This document shows, piece by piece, positions 7,206 through 14,307 of a DNA stretch of 17,748 nt (positions are counted from its first letter, which is position 1; each line of letters begins with the position of its first letter). The stretch comes from Bacteroidota bacterium (lineage in GTDB: Bacteria > Bacteroidota > Bacteroidia > M30B66). The translations under genes and the position numbers were made by a program. The notes below the pieces were generated by a model, which searched no databases, was not told where the DNA came from, and saw only the letters and a program-made list of their open reading frames with translations. The stretch lies in contig CANMGM010000012.1 of the NCBI GenBank assembly GCA_947497195.1, positions 1 through 17,748 of the forward strand, read 5' to 3'.

Positions 7206-7241
7206 TTCCGGAAATCATACCTCCGGAACCTTTTTATTTTT
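7206..7241 (+). terminator. Rho-independent terminator after the repeat-helix gene
   Basis: A perfect 7-bp stem, TTCCGGA (7206-7212) with TCCGGAA (7222-7228), closes a 9-base loop. After two C's follows the T-rich run TTTTTATTTTT (7231-7241). It lies 40 bases past the stop codon at 7166 and 56 bases before the next gene, so it should separate the two transcripts. Confidence 0.75.
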
Positions 7242-7296
7242 GAATTAAGTTCAAAACCAAGCCGATAAGGCTTTCAAGCATTAAAAAAGGGTAACA

Positions 7297-8010
7297 ATGT
7301 TAAAATACAGCTTCATAAGCGGCAAACCGATTCATGCAAGCGAAATCGTTACGGGTGGCGAAATTCGTGAAAGCATTTACCATTTAATCCTCGAAGAGTT
7401 TCCGGCTTTTCGAACCGACGATGTAATATCCATTTACGAGCTCAATAAGTACAGACGCCTATACCTCACCCGACTGGTTGAACAGGAGCGTGGCGAAATA
7501 GCCAAATTAGATCAGGATGTAATGATTGCAATACGCGAAAATTCATTACTCACGCAAAATCTACAGGAGGAGTCCGAGCTCAACCCTAGATTTGGTGAAC
7601 GACTCGCAGACAAAATTGCAACTTTCGGGGGAAGTTGGATATTTATCATCAGTTTTTTTGTTCTACTAAGCGCCTGGATGCTACTAAATTCCTTGATCCT
7701 AGTTAACCGGGCATTCGATCCCTTCCCCTATATTTTGCTGAATTTAATTCTTTCGTGTATGGCTGCCATTCAGGCGCCGATTATTATGATGAGCCAAAAC
7801 CGACAGGAGCAGAAAGACAGAATACGAGCAGAACACGACTATAAAATAAATCTGAAGGCCGAATTGGAAATTAAACTATTGAGCGAAAAAATGGACCATC
7901 TCCTGGTAAATCAAAATAAAAAACTTCTGGAAATCCAGGATGTTCAAATTGACTATCTGGAAGACCTTTTAAGGCAACGCAGGGAAGAAAACAAAGACCT
8001 CGACAAGTAA
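7297..8010 (+). CDS. DUF1003 family inner-membrane protein
   Basis: The protein has 237 residues. The core matches the DUF1003 family: ADKIATFGGSWIFIISFF (104-121) leads into a first membrane helix (about 112-136), a short loop with FDPFPYILLNLILS (140-153), and a second helix (about 143-166) ending in the typical AAIQAPIIMMSQNRQ (156-170). After it come DRIRAEHDYKINLKAELEI (174-192) and a charged, probably coiled-coil C-terminus. The N-terminal about 60 residues (ISGKPIHASEIV and onward) resemble the small domain that precedes the core in many relatives. Both ends are probably cytoplasmic with a short external hairpin. No biochemical role is established for the family that I can cite. The gene starts at ATG 7297 after an A/G-rich stretch and lies between two long exported-protein genes without overlap, so context gives no partner. 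Confidence 0.92.
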   Translation: MLKYSFISGKPIHASEIVTGGEIRESIYHLILEEFPAFRTDDVISIYELNKYRRLYLTRLVEQERGEIAKLDQDVMIAIRENSLLTQNLQEESELNPRFGERLADKIATFGGSWIFIISFFVLLSAWMLLNSLILVNRAFDPFPYILLNLILSCMAAIQAPIIMMSQNRQEQKDRIRAEHDYKINLKAELEIKLLSEKMDHLLVNQNKKLLEIQDVQIDYLEDLLRQRREENKDLDK

Positions 8011-8087
8011 GAAAAAAGCTAATTTAGAAGGAACCATTCTACACTAATGGAGTTAAATTTAAACTGGATGAATAGCACAAACACAAG

Positions 8088-11000
8088 ATGATAAAAGCAT
8101 TACGTTTCATTGTATCGGCCCTGATTTTATTTGCTGCAAACACATCGGCACAACAGATGTTTTTTCCCGAAAATCTGCAGCAATCCGATTTTGTACAGGG
8201 AGCCATTATCTTCAAATTGAAAGATTCCTATCTCGAGAAATTGGGAGATGGCCTGAATACTGAAAAATTCAAAATCGAACTGAATATTGAAGGAATCGCA
8301 GATATTCGGCAAAGTTTTCCGAAGGTTCAAAAACCTCAAAACACCTTCGATCGGACAGGTCGAAAATATGCTGATTTGAGAGGCATCGGGACAATGCAGC
8401 ATACAGGCAACAAGCCCTTGAAGCGCGTGCTTTTTGAGCTTGCCAAAAGCGGTTATTTCGAATGGGTGCAGCCCCGATTTGTTCAACGGCCAATGTTTAC
8501 TCCCAACGATCCGCAAATTGCCCAACAATACCATCATGCGCTTATTAAAACATTTGAGGCATTCGATATTGAACAAGGCGACACCAATGTGTACATCGGC
8601 ATAACCGATGCGGGTATACAGTTCGAACATCAGGATTTGGGCAATGTTCGTTATAACTATGCCGATCCGGTGAATGGTCTTGATGATGACAACAATGGGT
8701 ACATCGATGATTTCAGAGGATGGAATACCGCCAGCAATACAAACAATCCTACGGCGACCTTATCGCCACATGGCATGTTTACAACAGGCATGAGCTCGGC
8801 AACGGTAAACAACGGAATTGGAGTAGCTGGCAATGCGTATCGCTGCAAATTCGTCCCTGTACGCATCGACGATGCAAACGGCTTCACATTTGGCTACGAA
8901 GGAATCGTTTACCTGGCCGAACTGGGATGCAAATTCATCAATGCAAGCTGGGGCGGCACATTTTCAGACCCCTTCGGTGAAGAAATCGTTCGCTATGCAA
9001 CCATAAACAAAGAAGCGTTGATTGTTGCAGCAGCAGGCAATTCAGGAATTAACGAAAAATATTATCCGGCATCATATGAAGGTGTTTTCAGCGTAGCTGC
9101 AACAGGCGCGGCCGATATTGCATGGTCTGGCAGTACGTTTGGTCCACGTGTCGACATTTGCGCGCCCGGCGAACTGGTGCGCTCCTGCTCGCCGTTTAAT
9201 GGATACGATGTTAGCTCTGGCACTTCATTCTCAGCTCCACTAGTTACGGGTGCCGCGGCATTGGTAAAAAGTCATTTTCCCACATACTCGGCGCTACAAG
9301 TAGCCGAACGCCTTCGCATCACTGCCGACACTTCGATTTATGCTCTACCCGGAAATTCGGCGGTAAATCAATTACTCGGTTCGGGCCGACTAAATATGTT
9401 GCGTGCACTCACCGATCCAGAAAGACCTTCTATTCATTTTATCAATCCCGAATTTGCAAACAATTCACAAGATGCATTTTTGGTATCGGGCGATACAGTT
9501 TCGCTGATTGGCTCCTTTTATAACTACCTGGCGCCTGCTCAGAATTTAGCCGTTTCAATTAGTTCTGATAATGCATTTATCGAAATAATTGAGAATACTT
9601 ATTTGGCCGGATCCATTGCATCGCTTGATGCGCATTTGCAACAAACTCCTTTCACTTTTCGCATTTCACCAAATGCCCCATACAACCTCGATGTAGTTCT
9701 TAAGTTGCGTTACAGCGATGCAGCAAACGGGTATTTTGCCAATGAATACGTCGAAGTTCGGGTGAACAAGGATTACATGGATTTAACCTTGAACAATCTA
9801 AAAACTACGATCACATCGCGTGGCAGCATTGGTTACAACGCCGACTATGCTACCGACGGAATTGGTATAGCTTACCAAAATGGCAGTTCACAAATTTATA
9901 GCGCAGGATTTTTACTTGGAAGTTCGGGAGAAGTTGCCGACAATGTGTATGCCTCCACCCTACCCGGCTATGATGATGATTTTACGCGTGAATTAGCTGT
10001 AAACAAAACAGATGATGCGGATGGCACACAATGCATTCGTTCGGCATTTTCGACCGATTCCGCAGGCGCACAACAAATAAGTATACATCAGAAAGCTTGC
10101 GCAAAACCGAATGAGAACTACATAGAAATGACGTACAGCTTGATTAACCAGGCGAATGAGCCTAGCGCCAGTATGTCGGCCGGAGTTTTTGCCGATTGGG
10201 ATATTGCAAACAATGGTCAGAATCGCTGTATGTATGATGCTACGTATAAAATGATTTATGCATTCGATGAGAGCAATCCAACTGTATATTTTGGAATAAA
10301 ATTATTGAGCAATCTGTCTGCTAATCCATACTGTTTCAACAACAATGGTGCGGGAGGCAGCATAAGTCTGTATGATGGCTTTACGGATGCAGAAAAATTT
10401 GCAGCGCTATCGGGCAGCTTAACGCGTAATGTGGCCATAACCGGCGAAATTTCAGCACTGCTCGGTGCGACTGTTGGCGTGATTCAACCCGGCGACTCGG
10501 CTCAAATTAGTTTTGCTATTTTAGGTGCGAGCAGTTTAATTGCGCTGCAGGAAAGCGCCTGGAATGCGCAGTTGAATTTTAACATGAACAGCTTGCAGTT
10601 AAATCTCACGACCATCAATGAAACATGCAACGGCAATCCGGGTTCATTTTCGGTAAGTTCTGCCATTCCCGGCTTTGCCCAAATTCAAGTACTCGACACC
10701 AACGAGATTGCACTTTCGCCTCCTGTTTTACTTGCGGGCAATTACAATTCGGGACAGTTGAACCCTGGCAATTACTTGCTTGAAGTTAGTTTCGATGACG
10801 GTACGTATGTTCAAGTACCTTTCGAAATTCAAAATGCGGATCCTGTTTCAATTCTCAGTATTGACCTTAGTTCTGAATTGGTTGTTTTGCCCAATGCTAC
10901 AGTTGATTTTCTTGCAAATCTTGCCGGCAATGGAACCGTGAACTGGACTTTCGGCGATGGAACTGAAGCCCAAGGCAATCCTGTTACGCATACCTACACT

Positions 11001-11336
11001 GCTGAAGGCTTGTATGAAATATTGTGTACGCTTTCAAATTCAACCTGCTCGGATTCGTATACTGCATTTGTCGAGGTTGGAAATGCGGTTGGCATTCAAA
11101 ACGAAAGCATAGGTGCAATCGATGTGTTCCCCAATCCGGCGAGTCATTTCATCACACTTCAACCCTACAGCAACAAGCTTCTGAAAGGTGAAATACGAAA
11201 CATGGCAGGTAAATTAATCGATACGTTTACAGATGGAAACCATATCAATATTCAAGGTTTGGCAAATGGCATTTACTTTCTGAGCATTGATTCTGGCAAT
11301 TCTATTCAAAACTACAGATTTGTTGTTGCCCGATAA
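8088..11336 (+). CDS. Secreted subtilisin-like serine protease (S8) with PKD domain and type IX secretion sorting tail
   Basis: The protein has 1082 residues. A signal peptide (1-21, ANTSA-Q) is followed by a probable propeptide region (about 36-135, starting GAIIFKLKDSYLE). The S8 domain spans about 140-440 with Asp174 (GITDAGI), His228 (SPHGMF), the oxyanion Asn318 (AAAGNSG) and Ser380 (SSGTSFSAP). The Asp motif has Ala in place of the usual Ser or Thr, and the His motif is HGMF, not HGTH, but the whole triad is present. Residues about 445-915 form beta-rich regions I cannot assign. A PKD domain lies at about 920-998 (VNWTFGDGTE, then HTYTAEGLYEI). The end (about 1010-1082: IDVFPNPASHFITL, GIYFLSI, QNYRFVV) is a type A T9SS sorting domain, which directs export across the outer membrane and is then removed, usually with attachment to the cell surface. 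The role is probably extracellular protein degradation. Confidence 0.95.
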   Translation: MIKALRFIVSALILFAANTSAQQMFFPENLQQSDFVQGAIIFKLKDSYLEKLGDGLNTEKFKIELNIEGIADIRQSFPKVQKPQNTFDRTGRKYADLRGIGTMQHTGNKPLKRVLFELAKSGYFEWVQPRFVQRPMFTPNDPQIAQQYHHALIKTFEAFDIEQGDTNVYIGITDAGIQFEHQDLGNVRYNYADPVNGLDDDNNGYIDDFRGWNTASNTNNPTATLSPHGMFTTGMSSATVNNGIGVAGNAYRCKFVPVRIDDANGFTFGYEGIVYLAELGCKFINASWGGTFSDPFGEEIVRYATINKEALIVAAAGNSGINEKYYPASYEGVFSVAATGAADIAWSGSTFGPRVDICAPGELVRSCSPFNGYDVSSGTSFSAPLVTGAAALVKSHFPTYSALQVAERLRITADTSIYALPGNSAVNQLLGSGRLNMLRALTDPERPSIHFINPEFANNSQDAFLVSGDTVSLIGSFYNYLAPAQNLAVSISSDNAFIEIIENTYLAGSIASLDAHLQQTPFTFRISPNAPYNLDVVLKLRYSDAANGYFANEYVEVRVNKDYMDLTLNNLKTTITSRGSIGYNADYATDGIGIAYQNGSSQIYSAGFLLGSSGEVADNVYASTLPGYDDDFTRELAVNKTDDADGTQCIRSAFSTDSAGAQQISIHQKACAKPNENYIEMTYSLINQANEPSASMSAGVFADWDIANNGQNRCMYDATYKMIYAFDESNPTVYFGIKLLSNLSANPYCFNNNGAGGSISLYDGFTDAEKFAALSGSLTRNVAITGEISALLGATVGVIQPGDSAQISFAILGASSLIALQESAWNAQLNFNMNSLQLNLTTINETCNGNPGSFSVSSAIPGFAQIQVLDTNEIALSPPVLLAGNYNSGQLNPGNYLLEVSFDDGTYVQVPFEIQNADPVSILSIDLSSELVVLPNATVDFLANLAGNGTVNWTFGDGTEAQGNPVTHTYTAEGLYEILCTLSNSTCSDSYTAFVEVGNAVGIQNESIGAIDVFPNPASHFITLQPYSNKLLKGEIRNMAGKLIDTFTDGNHINIQGLANGIYFLSIDSGNSIQNYRFVVAR

Positions 11337-11499
11337 GCTACGTAAAGAATGAATGAGCAATCCAAAAACAACATCGGATTGTCGAGCTATTTAAGCTTAT
11401 TTTAGCGTATTAAATTACACACCTACTAATAAATTATAAGCAAAATCTTGTTTGCACAATTCTGAATTGATGAAGCAAGAGATTTGAAAATGAAAAAGC
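11337..11499. other. AT-rich intergenic region between protease and DUF2079 genes
   Basis: The 163 bases hold a weak hairpin (CAATCC 11358-11363 with GGATTG 11376-11381, no T run). There is also a poor promoter-like pair, TTG at 11379-11381 and TATTTTAG at 11398-11405, with only 16 bases between. No strong terminator or promoter can be called. Confidence 0.4.
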
Positions 11500-12957
11500 A
11501 TGAATTTCTGTGTAAAACATAAATCTATAATTATCACAGGAATTTTATTTGCAATTGTATATGCATCTATATCGCTTGTAAATCATTATAATTTCAGAAC
11601 ATACGCGCTCGATCTCGGCTTATATACCCATGCAGCCTATAAGTATGCGCACTTCAAAGTGGCCGACAGTACCATGATTAAATCATTCCAAGAATCAATG
11701 CTTGGGGGGCATTTTGATATGTATCTTGTTTTATTATCACCTCTTATTTTCTTACTTGGCACGTATAGCCTTTTAATCATTCAAATTATAGCTATCTTAT
11801 TTGGAGGATTGGGGATTTATACATTTTTTCTCCACCTCGACACTTCCAATAAAAAAACGCCCTTGTATGCGGCCATTCTCTTCTATTCATTTTTCGGCGT
11901 ATTTGGCGCCATTTCATTCGATTATCATAGCGTTGTAGTAGCCAGTTGCCTTATTCCATGGTTTTTTGTTTCGATTTGGCGCGGTACCAAAATACAGTCT
12001 ATTCTTTTATTGCTCTTTATTCTAATTGCACAGGAAAATGTGTCGTTGTGGTTAGCCTTCATTTGCTTAGCCCTCGTAATTGAACACAGGAGAAATAAAA
12101 AACATGTAACATTCCTTTTATTTTTATCAGGAATTTCCTTGCTTTATTTCAGCAGCGTTATAACATGGATTATCCCATTTTTTTCGGCTCACCAAGCATA
12201 CAGCGGCTTTAATTACTCCAGCATAGGCAGCAATATGTTTGAAGCAATGCAAACAATTGTAAGGGAACCGTTTAGATGCGCGGAAATTTTATTTACAAAT
12301 CATACAAAAAATCCTTTTGGCGATTTTGTTAAAACAGAACTTCATGTATTGCTATTAACATCAGGATTGCCATTGCTGTTAAAGAAACCACACTTCATCC
12401 TGATGTTATTACCAATTTATTTTCAGAAGCTGTTTCACGACAACTATGCAATGTGGGGAATCGGAATGCATTATTCCATTGAATTTGCGCCAATTTTAGC
12501 TATTGGAATTTTCATGGTACTAACAGAATTGAGGTCAGAAAAAACACGTGAAATTTTAAGTTATGTCGTTTTAATTTTTGTTATCGGTTCTACATTCCGA
12601 ACAATGGATAGTACAATTTTCTTCACGGATAAGGCTAAACTTAGATTTTATCAGAAAGATCATTACCAACGAATTTACGATGTGAAGAGTATTCATCACA
12701 ATTTAGCGAAAATCCCTTCCGATGCAATCGTAAGTGCCCAGTCGCCTTTTGTGCCACATTTAGCATTAAGAGAATCGATTTACCAGTTCCCGCTTATTAA
12801 AAATGCAGAATATATCGTTTATTCGAAAAAAGAAAAGAGTTATCCTTTAACTCAAAAAGAATTTGATGAAGAGATTTCGAAACTTGAAAATTTAACGGAC
12901 TGGGAAATTTTCTATTCCGGAGAGGTGATCATTTTAAAGAAATCATCAAAAAAATGA
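11500..12957 (+). CDS. DUF2079 family multi-pass membrane protein
   Basis: The protein has 485 residues, and the first about 370 are strongly hydrophobic. Membrane helices are visible at about 9-28, 75-112 (two), 121-160 (two), 166-195, 203-229, 281-308 and 325-370. The segment YALDLGLYTHAAY (35-47) and, further on, MLGGHFDMYLVLLSPLIFL (67-85) are the hallmark of DUF2079, whose acidic residues after the first helix resemble those of GT-C-type membrane glycosyltransferases. A lipid-linked sugar transferase role is therefore possible but unproven. The last about 110 residues are soluble, presumably outside the cytoplasm. The gene is markedly AT-rich: sampled lines are about 28-32% G+C, against 50-57% in sampled lines of the protease and receptor genes. 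It converges on rlmH with a 27-base gap. The start at 11500 is chosen as the first in-frame ATG; an ATG at 11490 is out of frame and soon stops. Confidence 0.88.
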   Translation: MNFCVKHKSIIITGILFAIVYASISLVNHYNFRTYALDLGLYTHAAYKYAHFKVADSTMIKSFQESMLGGHFDMYLVLLSPLIFLLGTYSLLIIQIIAILFGGLGIYTFFLHLDTSNKKTPLYAAILFYSFFGVFGAISFDYHSVVVASCLIPWFFVSIWRGTKIQSILLLLFILIAQENVSLWLAFICLALVIEHRRNKKHVTFLLFLSGISLLYFSSVITWIIPFFSAHQAYSGFNYSSIGSNMFEAMQTIVREPFRCAEILFTNHTKNPFGDFVKTELHVLLLTSGLPLLLKKPHFILMLLPIYFQKLFHDNYAMWGIGMHYSIEFAPILAIGIFMVLTELRSEKTREILSYVVLIFVIGSTFRTMDSTIFFTDKAKLRFYQKDHYQRIYDVKSIHHNLAKIPSDAIVSAQSPFVPHLALRESIYQFPLIKNAEYIVYSKKEKSYPLTQKEFDEEISKLENLTDWEIFYSGEVIILKKSSKK

Positions 12958-12984
12958 AACCATAAATTTAGAAAATCCCCCTTA

Positions 12985-13458
12985 TCAGGTATTGTGGTAT
13001 GGATGGTTATTCAGAATCGTAAACGCCCTGTATAATTGCTCCATAAAAATCAACCGAATGAGTTGGTGCGAAAAAGTCATCTCAGATAAAGATAATTTCA
13101 TCTGAGCACGATTGTAAACAGCTTCCGAAAATCCAAAAGCACCTCCAACAACGAACACCAACTGGCGTGTGGAATGATTCTGAAGCTGCTCAATATGCCG
13201 AGCAAAAGCTACAGATGTAAAACTCTTCCCTTTTTCATCCAACAGAATTACGTAGTCATCATTCTTAAATTTGTGCAAGAGCAACTCGCCCTCCTTTTGC
13301 TTAATTTGAGCGGGAGAAAGTGAGGAAGTATCCTTCAATGCAGGAATTGTTTCACATAAAAATGACGCATACAATGAAAGGCGTTTTTCGTAACGCGCTA
13401 TTCCTGTTATCAAATCCTCGTCATTTGTTTTTCCCAATTGAAGCAGTTTAATCTTCAT
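12985..13458 (-). CDS. rlmH: 23S rRNA (pseudouridine(1915)-N3)-methyltransferase
   Basis: The protein has 157 residues, the normal length for RlmH. The SPOUT-fold knot is plain: VFVVGGAFGFSEAVY (101-115) binds S-adenosylmethionine, SLSEMTFSHQLIRLIF (123-138) follows, and the C-terminus ends with NHPYHNT, containing the conserved HPYH (152-155). The enzyme methylates N3 of pseudouridine 1915 in helix 69 of 23S rRNA on assembled 70S ribosomes. It is the last gene of a minus-strand cluster, starting 9 bases after the stop of the DUF4249 lipoprotein gene, so it is probably cotranscribed with that gene and the TonB-dependent receptor. This pairing of a housekeeping rRNA enzyme with an uptake pair may be chance operon membership. 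Identification is essentially certain. Confidence 0.97.
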   Translation of the reverse strand: MKIKLLQLGKTNDEDLITGIARYEKRLSLYASFLCETIPALKDTSSLSPAQIKQKEGELLLHKFKNDDYVILLDEKGKSFTSVAFARHIEQLQNHSTRQLVFVVGGAFGFSEAVYNRAQMKLSLSEMTFSHQLIRLIFMEQLYRAFTILNNHPYHNT

Positions 13459-13467
13459 CGGATAGAG

Positions 13468-14304
13468 TTAAAATTCGACGCGTACTTGTCTGTAACCAGC
13501 AAATACACCTAAGCCATTTTCTACATTGGAATAGGCAATTGTTGGCTCAACGAATGGATTGCTCTGGTTGTAGTTTGCCAGAGTTTTGTGGAAGCGGTAA
13601 TACGCTTCGGATGCATGAATAACATGTGCAAACGATGAATACTGTACCGAATCCACGCCATACCATTGCATGTTTTGTTCTGTAAATATTTTCCCGGAAA
13701 TCACGCTGTTATCGTCTGCATAAACCTCTCCACGTACGTCGTTATAGATAAACTCACCCGGAATTCCTGAATTTATTGCAGTAGAATAAAACACCAGTCG
13801 GTAATATTCCTTTTCGTTGTTTAATTCATTCAATACGATGCGAAATGTGTAATCAATGATGTTGTTACCGTATTGGTCTACCGATGCATTTTCTGAAACC
13901 GACGCAGAAGAGATGGACGGGTTTAATTCGGGAATTTTTGTTTTTGCGCTAACTTCTTCTCCGGTCGGAGCAACAACATTCAAGGTGTATTCAACTCCAG
14001 GCGAAAGTGGAAATTCACTAACTGGCAAGGCATACCAAAAATACTCCGGGTCAAACATCAAGGTATCGGTAATTCCATTCCCCGAAATGGTTACGAGTAA
14101 ATCAGAAGGTGGCTCATTTCCTTTATTAGATGAACTAAACACCGGATTCGACCAGGAAATAGTTGCACGAATCAATTCAACAGAATCAGAAATGAAACAT
14201 GAAACCGAAAGTTTGGGCGGGGTATCGGGTAAGTTAATGCTAGCCTCCTTCTTGCATGAAAAGAAAATAATCAAAAAGGGAAGAAAAAATATGAGCTTTT
14301 TCAT
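13468..14304 (-). CDS. DUF4249 family outer-membrane-associated lipoprotein
   Basis: The protein has 278 residues. The N-terminus MKKLIFFLPFLIIFFSCKKE is a lipoprotein signal with Cys17. The mature part begins with the pattern common to DUF4249 proteins: a first strand (PKLSVSCFISD, 30-40), then an Ig-like region reaching the typical GVEYTLNVVAPTGEEVSAKTKIP (103-125). The second half is a beta-rich domain. In Bacteroidota this family is usually encoded directly after a TonB-dependent receptor with a carboxypeptidase-regulatory-like N-terminal domain, as here: its ATG lies 3 bases after the receptor stop codon. The two products probably work together at the outer membrane, by analogy with SusC/SusD pairs, but the ligand is unknown. 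The spacing suggests translational coupling. Confidence 0.87.
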   Translation of the reverse strand: MKKLIFFLPFLIIFFSCKKEASINLPDTPPKLSVSCFISDSVELIRATISWSNPVFSSSNKGNEPPSDLLVTISGNGITDTLMFDPEYFWYALPVSEFPLSPGVEYTLNVVAPTGEEVSAKTKIPELNPSISSASVSENASVDQYGNNIIDYTFRIVLNELNNEKEYYRLVFYSTAINSGIPGEFIYNDVRGEVYADDNSVISGKIFTEQNMQWYGVDSVQYSSFAHVIHASEAYYRFHKTLANYNQSNPFVEPTIAYSNVENGLGVFAGYRQVRVEF

Positions 14305-14307
14305 CTA

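Noticed and set aside
11358..11381. Hairpin CAATCC/GGATTG after the protease gene as a terminator.
   Set aside because: The stem is only 6 bp with a 12-base loop, and no T run follows.
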